Origin: Bacteroidetes bacterium ADurb.Bin145
GTDB lineage: Bacteria > Bacteroidota > Bacteroidia > Bacteroidales > VadinHA17
Direction of reading: 5' to 3'
Assembly: GCA_002070505.1 (NCBI GenBank)
Contig: MWDJ01000009.1
Coordinates: 28,984-92,983 of the forward strand
DNA: 64,000 bases
Made by a program: the position numbers and the translations under genes. Shown here piece after piece: positions 7,483 through 15,706 of the stretch; position 1 is the first letter of the stretch; every line of letters begins with the position of its first letter. The notes under the pieces were generated by a model. The model was not told the DNA's origin. It saw nothing but the letters and a program-made list of their open reading frames with translations, and made no database searches.

Positions 7483-9204
7483 TTATCGGAAATTGAATAC
7501 TATCTTCCCCATTTTATCAGTCGCAGTTATATTGCAGGAATAGTCTTTCATATTTGCTTCCAGGGTTGCTTTGTAACCATTTTTCTCCCAGCATAATTTC
7601 AATACTTCCGGATCGGAATTGAGGACTTCTAATTTTGCATCAAAACCGAATGCCGGGAAACTGTTCCTGAATCTCAAAAGAGAAAGCTGCCTGCTTACAA
7701 CATTTTTCTTAAGTTTTTTACAGGCCTGTTCCAATTTCAGGTTTGTCCTGTTTATTTCTTTATGACCTGCAGGTCCCGCTTTTTCAACGGCCGCATAGTC
7801 GTTTTTTCCTCCAAGAAGATCCAGGTACCATACCTGAGGTTTTCCCGGCATAAATATCTGGATTGCCCTTGCTAACAGGAGCTTTGAGTCATCCTCTCCC
7901 AATGCACTGTAATAAGTTGCATTTACCTGGTAATATGTGTTCTTTTTACCGTGAAGATATTTAACATAACCGCCGCGCTTAACAACAATATCAATCAGTT
8001 TTTGTATCTGTTCATCAGATAAAAGCCCCTTAAGGTCAAGCAGAGGTATGCCGTCGTGACAGCCCAGCATGTTTACAACCTTGAGTCCTTTTTCCTGTAT
8101 ATCATTGATCCATTTGATCAGGAATTCATTTGTATTCCTTTCAAAAGCATCAATTATCAATCCGGGAAGGAAGAAATCATAAATCATATATCCTTTTTGT
8201 CCCAGATTTTCGTGTATTTTCTCTTCATATCTTGAATGTATCTCTGGTAAAAGTGTCAGGCCGTATTTGTCAGCCAGTTCTTTTACTCCTTCAAGCAAAT
8301 TCCATGTTCCGGGATCGTTAAGAAAGTTCCTGGCTCCTGGTTCTTTAGGTGCGTATGCAAAAGCATCAAGTCTTATTATCTCCGCCCCATATCCTGCAAG
8401 CTTTTTCAAAGTATCTTCATAATATTCCCATACCAATGGAGATTTTATATTCAGGTCCATTTGTCCCAGATATTTTCTCCCGGATTCGAGCATATCGATA
8501 ATTTTTTTTCTATAACGGTTAAATTTGCCGAAATCGATCGCGGATGGTTTCATCCCCTCGCTTAGAGCTTTATTTACAGTTTCTGCCAGCTTATCAGCCA
8601 GGGTGTACTGGATATCCATAGCTCTTATCAGGTCCTGGGCATCAATATTTTGATATTTTATTTCCTGGTAAAAGGTGTTCCAGTAAGGCACTTCTTTCCC
8701 ATCCGGCATTCGTACATTAAGTATGGGCAGCCCCGGTTTTCTGAAAAACATATCCCTGATATATTCAGGGTCCGGTTGAATATAACCCTCATCTGTCATC
8801 TGACCGTAACCTTCCCAGAATTTATTCCAGTCAATGAAAAAGTCTTTATATTTTGAACTCTCCCCATTTTTCAGGATATCCTGAAATTGCGGGGAAAGCA
8901 CTGAAGAATGGTTTAACACAAAATCGAACTTGAGAGCAATTCCCAATTTATTCAGTTCCTGAAGATCTGCCTGTGATGCATAAAGCTCATTCAGATCATA
9001 ATCAATAATTGAAAATCCCCTGTCCAGATCGGTATTGAAAAGGCTCGGTAGTATGTAAAAGGATTGAAATACATTTTCCAGTTCAGGTTTTTGCAAAAAT
9101 TTAATAATATCCCCTAATGTTCCTCCAATGCTATCAGGATATGCATTGAGCATAGGACCTGCCTTAATTTCTGATTTTGCCGGTATTTTAGTGTTTATGT
9201 CCAC
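7483..9204 (-). CDS. GH13_18 sugar phosphorylase (sucrose/glucosylglycerate phosphorylase-like)
   Basis: Cytoplasmic (no signal peptide) alpha-glucoside phosphorylase of GH13 subfamily 18, which splits an alpha-glucoside with phosphate to give alpha-glucose 1-phosphate. Catalytic residues are readable: nucleophile Asp280 in RLDAFAY, acid/base Glu321 in LPEIHS, and stabiliser Asp384 in GCHDGIPLLD. At 573 residues it is longer than typical sucrose phosphorylases (about 490-505) and nearer the glucosylglycerate phosphorylases; the extra length falls around residues 160-250. The start is GTG at 9204, preceded by AGGAGGAAG about 8 bases upstream, a strong Shine-Dalgarno match that is unusual for this phylum. 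It follows the P-loop kinase by 15 bp in one operon. Substrate identity is open. Confidence 0.82.
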   Translation of the reverse strand: MDINTKIPAKSEIKAGPMLNAYPDSIGGTLGDIIKFLQKPELENVFQSFYILPSLFNTDLDRGFSIIDYDLNELYASQADLQELNKLGIALKFDFVLNHSSVLSPQFQDILKNGESSKYKDFFIDWNKFWEGYGQMTDEGYIQPDPEYIRDMFFRKPGLPILNVRMPDGKEVPYWNTFYQEIKYQNIDAQDLIRAMDIQYTLADKLAETVNKALSEGMKPSAIDFGKFNRYRKKIIDMLESGRKYLGQMDLNIKSPLVWEYYEDTLKKLAGYGAEIIRLDAFAYAPKEPGARNFLNDPGTWNLLEGVKELADKYGLTLLPEIHSRYEEKIHENLGQKGYMIYDFFLPGLIIDAFERNTNEFLIKWINDIQEKGLKVVNMLGCHDGIPLLDLKGLLSDEQIQKLIDIVVKRGGYVKYLHGKKNTYYQVNATYYSALGEDDSKLLLARAIQIFMPGKPQVWYLDLLGGKNDYAAVEKAGPAGHKEINRTNLKLEQACKKLKKNVVSRQLSLLRFRNSFPAFGFDAKLEVLNSDPEVLKLCWEKNGYKATLEANMKDYSCNITATDKMGKIVFNFR

Positions 9205-9219
9205 TGTTTTCCCTTCCTC

Positions 9220-10182
9220 CTAAACCTGTTCCTGGATCATGAGTCTTACAAAATCATCATAAGACAATATTTCACCGCTCTTTGACAAAATCAACTTTGC
9301 ATTCGGCGCCTGGGAAATCAGCATATCCTGTTCTATCTCCAGTACCATTGTTGTAAAGGAACTATCGGTAGCACCATCTCTGTTACGTGATCTGCGGTGT
9401 TCAAGTGTTTCCCGGGGTGTACTGTTAAGCAAGATAGGGATGTCAACACCCTGAAGGTTATGGTTGTTCCCGTGGGTCCATTCTATAATAATTACGTTTT
9501 TATCGCTGAAATCAACAAGATCATACCAGAGTTCCGTCTCTTCTCTGCCCATCCTTTTAAGAAATATTCTGGATTCACCGTTTTTAAACCGTGATATGAT
9601 CCCGGTGAGCTCTTTAAAATCTATTTCATTTGTGGTTCCCAGATAATTCTTAAGACCGTTACGGCCTGCGGTCTGGTATACAGCAAGCCATGGGTAACGA
9701 TTAATGAAATCCTTGTTTGAATCATTTCCGCTTTCCTGCAGGTCTTTTAAAATGGTCAGCCTTTCTTCAGTATATTGTCCGTCCGAAATAAGGCCATCTA
9801 TCCCGCTTTTCCTGAAAACACGGAGTCTCTCAGCATCATTGTATTTTGGTATCCTGTGAGGGTAGTTATCTCCAGAAAGGGTATAACTGCCCAGACCCAA
9901 ATTTTTAAGATAGTATGAGATAAGCGATGCAATCCCGGACTTGCCCACTCCTGATCCACCACAGACAACGACAACCGCACGCTGATAAGGGCTTTCATCA
10001 AGCACAGGTATAAGCAGTTCCAGTAATTTAGGGAAAATCACCGTGGCTTTTTGAATGAGCTGGGGACCTATATTTACTTTATCACCGGGCATATCCCCTT
10101 TGGGTATGCTTTCTGTATCCGCGATTTCTACAGGTTTCCAGGGGAGTTTTTGCTTGATTTTTTCGATCATTGTATGATGCAA
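9220..10182 (-). CDS. P-loop kinase of the phosphoribulokinase/uridine kinase type
   Basis: Predicted cytoplasmic small-molecule kinase. The Walker A motif GGSGVGKS is at residues 75-82, preceded by a hydrophobic strand (RAVVVVC). SGDNYPHR follows as the usual Asp-bearing strand, and VIIIEWTHGNN looks like the Walker B/strand 3 segment. Lid-like arginines occur in EHRRSRNRD. The fold order resembles uridine kinase, phosphoribulokinase and plant-type glycerate kinase, but I cannot assign a substrate. The gene lies between the ceramidase-like gene (6 bp) and the GH13_18 phosphorylase (15 bp), and the tight packing points to joint work with the phosphorylase. An in-frame ATG at 10170 is a possible alternative start. 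Confidence 0.7.
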   Translation of the reverse strand: MHHTMIEKIKQKLPWKPVEIADTESIPKGDMPGDKVNIGPQLIQKATVIFPKLLELLIPVLDESPYQRAVVVVCGGSGVGKSGIASLISYYLKNLGLGSYTLSGDNYPHRIPKYNDAERLRVFRKSGIDGLISDGQYTEERLTILKDLQESGNDSNKDFINRYPWLAVYQTAGRNGLKNYLGTTNEIDFKELTGIISRFKNGESRIFLKRMGREETELWYDLVDFSDKNVIIIEWTHGNNHNLQGVDIPILLNSTPRETLEHRRSRNRDGATDSSFTTMVLEIEQDMLISQAPNAKLILSKSGEILSYDDFVRLMIQEQV

Positions 10183-10188
10183 TCCGGT

Positions 10189-11574
10189 TTATTTGAGTTT
10201 TTCCATCTGGTTAAGAATACCATCAATTATTCCTCTTTCAGCATAACCGGGTTTTACCCTGGATGATAATACTTCAAATACGTTCATTCCGAATGAAGCA
10301 TCATCAGGTATATAACCTGTGGTTGCCGATCCATTGGCAATTGTAACCATCATTGTTCTGGCATACGGTGATTCTTTCATAAACTGAGTTCCAATTGCAT
10401 TATATACTTCGCCGTTAACCGTACCAAGAACGATATTCCCAATCATTAGTACACCAATTCTGATCGTTACCGGATCAGCATCTTCATAAGTTCCTTCAAT
10501 GCCACCTCTGCCTTGATTGGTGCGTCTGCGACCCGGCAAGGAGATAACCTCTTGTGAGGCTTTAATTTCGGCTTTATCTAACCAGCGATCAACGCCTCTC
10601 ATCACGTGTTTTACTTCTTCGCCAAGCATAACACCCATAGCATCATTAATCAATTCCTGTTCATGCATAAGTCTTTGAACGACAGGATCTTTTCTGTTTA
10701 AACCTGTACCTCCGGGAGGCATTGAATTACTGATATCTATACCTCTTGAAGCATATTCTTTGATCCTTATGTCTCTTAAATCAAAGGTTTGCTGGAAATA
10801 AATCGGGTTCTGATCGCCATGGGCGCCTGATGACCAAACTGCGACAATTTTATTATTGAATGAATCTTCAATATATCTTGAAGTGGCACCGGGTACACAA
10901 CCACTAACCATATCAAACTGGCCCATGATAACCGCATGCATTGCGTAATTGTAATATACTGCAATGGGGGTATCGTCGAGCGCTTTAAATGTAATAACAT
11001 AAACCTTTTTATCAGAAGGTCCGTCATAGTTAGCCCCTTCCCACCATGTCCTGGTCTTGGGATCAATTATATCTCTCTTCACATTGATATAGGAAACACC
11101 TGTACCCCAGCCAATTTTAGCAGGTTGCAGTTTATCTACTGCCTTTTTTACTGTAGCAAAGATCTTTTCATCCAGGGCGGTTATACGACCAACACTATGT
11201 GAATGAGTGCTCGATAGTACAACATTTTTAACAGGAATACCCAGTTCCTTCTCCATCCGTTCGGTTGAAGCTTTCCATGACTGTTCATTCTGATTGCCAG
11301 CTACAGTAACCAATGCAGATCTTGTTTCCCCGTTGTCAATTACAATTGCCCTGATATAGACGCTGTCGTGAATCCCTAATGAATTTGCGCCTAATTCTTC
11401 CAATTTAGGAGTTACGTTCAACTTAGCTGCACCTACTCTTAACTGAGATTGAGTATTCTGAGCTGTACTTACCTGTGCAGCACCTGTTTTGGCTTTAGCA
11501 GATTGTTTCGCCTGAGCAAAGCAACCTATTGTTCCAATTAAGATTGAAATAATTAAAAGTATAGTCTTTTTCAT
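10189..11574 (-). CDS. Neutral/alkaline ceramidase-like exported hydrolase
   Basis: Exported protein related to the N-terminal domain of neutral non-lysosomal ceramidases, zinc-dependent amidases. A signal peptide (residues 1-20, ending CFAQ) precedes a linker rich in Ala and Gln. The domain starts at LRVGAAKLNVTP, and STHSHS supplies likely zinc-binding histidines. GAHGDQNP occupies the place of the family NxGDxSPN active-site segment. At 461 residues it lacks the C-terminal domain of full-length ceramidases, so the substrate may differ. Bacteroidetes often carry such shortened members near sugar-degradation genes. It is the first gene of the run that continues into the kinase and GH13_18 phosphorylase. 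Confidence 0.8.
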   Translation of the reverse strand: MKKTILLIISILIGTIGCFAQAKQSAKAKTGAAQVSTAQNTQSQLRVGAAKLNVTPKLEELGANSLGIHDSVYIRAIVIDNGETRSALVTVAGNQNEQSWKASTERMEKELGIPVKNVVLSSTHSHSVGRITALDEKIFATVKKAVDKLQPAKIGWGTGVSYINVKRDIIDPKTRTWWEGANYDGPSDKKVYVITFKALDDTPIAVYYNYAMHAVIMGQFDMVSGCVPGATSRYIEDSFNNKIVAVWSSGAHGDQNPIYFQQTFDLRDIRIKEYASRGIDISNSMPPGGTGLNRKDPVVQRLMHEQELINDAMGVMLGEEVKHVMRGVDRWLDKAEIKASQEVISLPGRRRTNQGRGGIEGTYEDADPVTIRIGVLMIGNIVLGTVNGEVYNAIGTQFMKESPYARTMMVTIANGSATTGYIPDDASFGMNVFEVLSSRVKPGYAERGIIDGILNQMEKLK

Positions 11575-11680
11575 GCTGTAATGATTTAAATCTGGAGTTA
11601 GAGATTTTTCGTTTGAATTATGTATTCCGTTTGGTTAAGATATTATAATAAGCCCTTTAAATATAAAATAATTATTTGAT

Positions 11681-11688
11681 TATCTTTG
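11681..11688 (+). promoter_or_regulatory. Promoter -7 element of the MBL-fold gene
   Basis: TATCTTTG at 11681-11688 matches TAnnTTTG exactly and lies 24 bp before the chosen ATG at 11713. The -33 region reads TTTA rather than TTTG. It argues against a start at 11686, which would fall inside the promoter. Confidence 0.55.
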
Positions 11689-11712
11689 GAATATTACTTT
11701 AAAATCAATCCA

Positions 11713-12459
11713 ATGAAAAAGTTATCCGGAATTTTGCTTATAGCATTAGTAAACACCGGTTTAGTGATCAGTCAAAGCACCGTCAGTCTTACATGGGTTG
11801 GTCAGTCAACCTTCCTTATGAGTACAGGTGATGGAGTAAAAGTTCTAATGGATCCTGTAAATCCGGGTATGGTAAAAGCCGAAGTACCGGATATTATTGA
11901 CCTGGTGACAATATCGCATGAACATGGAGATCACAATTATGTTGCCATGGCTAAAGGGAATCCGGTTATAATACATGGACTCAAAGGATCCGATTATGCC
12001 AAAGTTGATACGGTATTTAAGGGTATTCATGTTTATACTGTCGGATCATTTCATGACAACCAGGGAGGGAGCCAGCGCGGGAAGAACGCAATTTTCGTTT
12101 TTGAATTACCGGGAGCAAAGGTTGTTCACCTAGGAGATCTTGGTCATGTGCTCAATGAGAATCAGGTTGCAGCTATCGGGTCAGCAGATGTTCTACTGAT
12201 ACCGGTTGGAACCGGACCTACTATTGATCTTCAATCAGCTTTGACAGTAATTAAACAACTAGAGCCCAGGATTGTAGTTCCCATGCATTATATGCCCGCA
12301 GATGCACCTGCAGGTGGTTTCAGGCTTGGGTCAGTTGAAGATTTCATTAAGGCAGTGGGTACTGCCTATGATGTTAAATATGCAGGACATTCAGAAACAT
12401 TTGTTGCAGGTAAGCTGCCCTTAAAAACAACAATAACAGTTCTCAAGACGTCAGAATGA
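11713..12459 (+). CDS. Exported metallo-beta-lactamase-fold hydrolase (UlaG-like)
   Basis: Metal-dependent hydrolase of the beta-lactamase-like (Lactamase_B_3) group with an N-terminal signal peptide (MKKLSGILLIALVNTGLVIS). The metal motif is SHEHGDHNY, the HxHxDH pattern. VHLGDLGH supplies the later metal-binding Asp, and VPMHYMP the final His. The chosen ATG at 11713 gives 248 residues and places the signal peptide at the very N-terminus. The gene is divergent from the ceramidase-like operon and converges on the FISUMP gene. UlaG-like enzymes open lactones or act on nucleotides, but exported Bacteroidetes members have no settled substrate. Confidence 0.83.
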   Translation: MKKLSGILLIALVNTGLVISQSTVSLTWVGQSTFLMSTGDGVKVLMDPVNPGMVKAEVPDIIDLVTISHEHGDHNYVAMAKGNPVIIHGLKGSDYAKVDTVFKGIHVYTVGSFHDNQGGSQRGKNAIFVFELPGAKVVHLGDLGHVLNENQVAAIGSADVLLIPVGTGPTIDLQSALTVIKQLEPRIVVPMHYMPADAPAGGFRLGSVEDFIKAVGTAYDVKYAGHSETFVAGKLPLKTTITVLKTSE

Positions 12460-12490
12460 TCGACTTTTTACTTTCCTGACAGTACGAAAA

Positions 12491-13777
12491 CTAATCCTTA
12501 ATGCATCTTACAGAATATCCGGCCTGCATATTTGTTATTTTCCTGTAGACATCTCCTGAATTTGTGAACATGTAACGGTACCATACCCGTGTTGCATCAT
12601 ATTGTGTTGATGTCCTCCAGTCTCCATTGTCGGAAGTTCCGCCAAATTCTCCTGTATATCGTCTGTAACCGCCCGGAAGGGCTGTGAATCCGGTATCATC
12701 AGTCCCTGCATTAGGGTAATTCCAATGTGTAATCCCTGTTTCTTTTAGATTGTCGGCAGCGGTCCTGCTTTCCCTTTCTTCCAGCAGAGTAGCGTTTGCA
12801 TCAAGGTAAAGTACCATCTGGTGCCACTCATTATCTGAAGGAACATGCCAGTCTGCAGGGCACAGATTTCCCGTGTTTACTGCATACCAGTTATAAAGAC
12901 CTCCATAAATATTTTTATTGCTTATTTCATTATTATACCAGCAGTAACCCGGAGCAGTGAGATTCGCCCATTCAGTACCATTTTCTACGTTAGGTATTGA
13001 TGTCCCATTTTTATAGCTTGACGTCTTAAGATTCTCTGCCATCCAGATCTGATCCCCGATCCTCACAACCGGATAATTATTTTCATCCCCATCCGTACAT
13101 TTAATAAATTCAAAGGAGAGATCTTTGCTTTCTGTTGGAACATCAACAATCACAGTGCTGTAAATTTCTGAATAACCAGTAATTTTTAATCTGTCCCCCT
13201 CATTATACTGCATAAATATTTCAGCATGAGTCCCTTTTGTTCCCTGAATAAGTTCGCCTGTCTGGTATGAGTTTTCATGTTTAATTACCACATTATTCTC
13301 ATTTGATCCTGAGCATACTAACCTTGACCCAATTGAATAATTTCCGGATACAATCCTGATAAAATAAATTCCTTCTTTGATACCATAGACTGAAAATGTA
13401 TGCAGACCTTTATTGAGATATTCCTTGATCCTGTTTAGGGCTCTGCCCGAAAAATCATAGATCGCAATCGATGTCATTCCTGCTTCCGGAAGAGTAAACT
13501 CCAGCCTTGCATAATCTGTCATAGGATTAGGATATATTAAGACCTGGTTATATGGATCCTGATCCACAGGTACAATATCTGTGATTTTATTAACAAGATG
13601 TAAAACGTTGCCTCCGTTTATTGTCAGATCAGTCGCCTGGGTAAGATTTTCAATTTTCACACTATCAATAGTTGCAGCCGCCCCTGTCCCCTTAAAAGCA
13701 ATAAGATAGTCCTGTGCATTAAGAATTAATGAACTGATAACGATAAAAGCCTGAATCAGGCTGAATTTTAACATCAT
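12491..13777 (-). CDS. FISUMP-domain exported protein with internal T9SS sorting-like module
   Basis: Secreted protein with three parts. A signal peptide (MLKFSLIQAFIVISSLILNAQ) comes first. A Por_Secre_tail-like module follows, with VLIYPNPMTDYARLEF, a TSIAIYDFSGRAL strand and EGIYFIRIVSG. The last 190 residues are a Fibrobacter-type FISUMP domain (IGDQIWMAENLKT, GGLYNWYAV, CPADWHVPSDNEW, GYSVRCIKD). The sorting-like module is normally at the C-terminus but here precedes the main domain. The start at 13777 (or the next ATG at 13774) is supported by a perfect promoter at 13862-13832; an upstream in-frame ATG at 13843 would lie inside that promoter. Function unknown. Confidence 0.8.
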   Translation of the reverse strand: MMLKFSLIQAFIVISSLILNAQDYLIAFKGTGAAATIDSVKIENLTQATDLTINGGNVLHLVNKITDIVPVDQDPYNQVLIYPNPMTDYARLEFTLPEAGMTSIAIYDFSGRALNRIKEYLNKGLHTFSVYGIKEGIYFIRIVSGNYSIGSRLVCSGSNENNVVIKHENSYQTGELIQGTKGTHAEIFMQYNEGDRLKITGYSEIYSTVIVDVPTESKDLSFEFIKCTDGDENNYPVVRIGDQIWMAENLKTSSYKNGTSIPNVENGTEWANLTAPGYCWYNNEISNKNIYGGLYNWYAVNTGNLCPADWHVPSDNEWHQMVLYLDANATLLEERESRTAADNLKETGITHWNYPNAGTDDTGFTALPGGYRRYTGEFGGTSDNGDWRTSTQYDATRVWYRYMFTNSGDVYRKITNMQAGYSVRCIKD

Positions 13778-13831
13778 TGTCTTTGGAAACTTAGAAGATG
13801 GACTTATCGGATGAAAATTGTTTTTGATTGC

Positions 13832-13862
13832 CAAAGATAACAATCAGAAATATCTCTGCAAA
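13832..13862 (-). promoter_or_regulatory. Promoter of the FISUMP gene
   Basis: TTTG (13862-13859), exactly 19 bp, then TATCTTTG (13839-13832) on the minus strand: a perfect Bacteroidetes consensus. It decides the start of the FISUMP gene at 13777. Confidence 0.75.
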
Positions 13863-13996
13863 TGCTCAGTACCAAATAATCATGTGGATAGTGATAAATA
13901 TATCTTTAAAAATATCTTATGGGATATTTCCAGAACTAAATATTAATGATTGTATTATGGCTTTAGTCAGGCTGAGATTAATTGGCAGAGCAACAT

Positions 13997-14524
13997 TTAA
14001 AATATTAGTTTAAATGTTACTCCTGTCTGAACAGATGAAACCGGAGTATAATTGATAAAATTTATAAAAGGTTCTATTTCAAAAATGGATGATAATTCCC
14101 TCTCACGCCATGCAAGGTTATTTACTTTTGCCACCCTTACTGCATCGACGACTGACCAAACCATAATACCTAAGGTTGCAGTACCTCCCAGTAACATCAT
14201 TGAAAGGCCGCCTTCCTTAACATCTTCACCGCTAATCCCCGCTCCGAGAACATCATATGTTCTTACAATTCCGGTTATATAGATAGCAGCGCATCCTGCA
14301 AAAGCGCCCATAAAGACAAAGCCCCTTCCCGGTTCACCTGAGATGATCTGTCCCAATCCGGGTAACAGAGAGGATGTTACACCGGCTACTATTGGGTCGT
14401 ATCTGTCTCCAGCACTCCTGGTGTAATCGTGATAATCATACTTCAATTTGTTGACTCTGTACTGGGCAGTTCCAGAAGCAGTGATAAAAATAAAGGCGAT
14501 TGCCAGAATACAGATTTTATTCAC
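13997..14524 (-). CDS. Small membrane protein of the DUF5683 type
   Basis: Protein of 175 residues with a signal peptide (ending SGTAQ) and a core of two or three short hydrophobic segments. The first is SSLLPGLGQIISGEPGRGFVF, followed by an alanine/glycine-rich helix and then LGIMVWSVVDAVRVAKVNN. This PGLGQ...G...G....D....AK pattern is shared by TM2/DUF5683-like proteins of Bacteroidetes, usually found as single genes with unknown role. The C-terminal tail ends in alternating aromatic residues. The gene has its own promoter and is not clearly linked to its neighbours. Confidence 0.7.
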   Translation of the reverse strand: MNKICILAIAFIFITASGTAQYRVNKLKYDYHDYTRSAGDRYDPIVAGVTSSLLPGLGQIISGEPGRGFVFMGAFAGCAAIYITGIVRTYDVLGAGISGEDVKEGGLSMMLLGGTATLGIMVWSVVDAVRVAKVNNLAWRERELSSIFEIEPFINFINYTPVSSVQTGVTFKLIF

Positions 14525-14550
14525 CAGATTAAAGATTTATTTCATTATTT

Positions 14551-14582
14551 CAAAGATACACAACAGGAATGTTGAAGTCAAA
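14551..14582 (-). promoter_or_regulatory. Promoter of the DUF5683-like gene
   Basis: TTTG (14582-14579), 20 bp, then TATCTTTG (14558-14551) on the minus strand, about 27 bp before the ATG at 14524. Confidence 0.6.
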
Positions 14583-14627
14583 TTTATTCTTGTTCACCCC
14601 GGGGAACCTAAAATAAAGATCATTTGC

Positions 14628-15695
14628 CTATTTTATTTCATTCAGTATTTCCAGAAAAACCGGGTTATTATAAAACCCTTTCTGGGCAATTTCAGAAATT
14701 GTCATCCCGGGTGTCGTATTACCTTCAATAAGGACAGGGCCTTCAGGGTCAATAGCAACGTCCCATCCAATTATCTTTAACTGCGGAACTAGCCCTGCTG
14801 CTTTCAGCACCAGCTCTTTTACCTCAGTGAACCAGGGAATTTGAAATCCTTCAAATGAAAATCCAGTATCCGGATGACGGGTATAAATTTCCCCCTGGCC
14901 ATAAATCGGATCTGAGATGGCTTCAGGATATAATTTACCTGTTTCGATATCGATTCCGACAAAAATTCCTCCGGATGATATATTATCAACATGAGACTTG
15001 TTTATCCCTATCCGCATGAAGCCCGAAACTATTTTTATTTCATCTGACCTGTTTGAAAACGTCTCAATCCTGATTGTATTTATACAATAAGGATTGATCA
15101 GGTTCATTCTCTCATTCTGAACAACTATCTCCTGGAACAGGAATTGAGAATTCAGAACAACATTAAACAAATTCTCCACCCTGGCATGATCTGATTCCAG
15201 GTCTTCGGGCAATATCCTGTAGGTACCTGCCCCGCCATAAGAATCACAGGTCCTTTTAATAAATATGCCTTTTTTAGAGATTTCTTCACTTAACAGGGAC
15301 TTTAAAAAATCTGTGAATTCTTCAATAGTATTTATCTGTTTAAGTTTGCTATTCACAAAAAAAATTGAATTATAATTATGCGCCAGGCTCTTTACTACTC
15401 GTAATCCGTACTGAGAAAAATATTGTTCAAAGAGATATTTATCAGTCATCAGAGGAATGTATACCTTATTATTCAAACCCCATATTTTTCTTTCAATCTT
15501 ATCAGTCAGCAAATAATGATCGTAATCCTTTGATCCCTTCCTGTAAAAGTATTTCCCGAAATATTGCTCGGCAATACTCTTATTCATTATGCTGAATTTC
15601 AGATATTCAAATATCATTACCGGAATACTTTTTCTTCGCGGATCTCTGATAAACGGGTAATGATATTTGATCTTTGAAACTAAATTTCGGAACAT
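14628..15695 (-). CDS. ATP-grasp protein of the sugar-transfer type
   Basis: Cytoplasmic ATP-grasp enzyme of 355 residues, resembling the sugar-transfer-associated ATP-grasp family found in polysaccharide gene clusters. Recognisable parts are the FIKRTCDSYGGAGTYRI loop that would bind ATP phosphates, the LFQEIVVQNE strand with the adenine-contacting Gln-Glu, NTIRIETF, and the closing GWDVAIDPEGPVLIEGN, in which Asp, Glu and Asn should bind magnesium. The gene follows the sugar transporter by 11 bp and probably shares its transcript. Which carboxylate and amine it joins is not readable; no glycosyltransferase cluster surrounds it. Confidence 0.75.
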   Translation of the reverse strand: MFRNLVSKIKYHYPFIRDPRRKSIPVMIFEYLKFSIMNKSIAEQYFGKYFYRKGSKDYDHYLLTDKIERKIWGLNNKVYIPLMTDKYLFEQYFSQYGLRVVKSLAHNYNSIFFVNSKLKQINTIEEFTDFLKSLLSEEISKKGIFIKRTCDSYGGAGTYRILPEDLESDHARVENLFNVVLNSQFLFQEIVVQNERMNLINPYCINTIRIETFSNRSDEIKIVSGFMRIGINKSHVDNISSGGIFVGIDIETGKLYPEAISDPIYGQGEIYTRHPDTGFSFEGFQIPWFTEVKELVLKAAGLVPQLKIIGWDVAIDPEGPVLIEGNTTPGMTISEIAQKGFYNNPVFLEILNEIK

Positions 15696-15706
15696 GTTAT
15701 GTCTGA

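Noticed and set aside
13778-13843. Upstream start for the FISUMP gene at 13843
   Set aside because: A perfect promoter (13862-13832) lies over it; the real start must be downstream.
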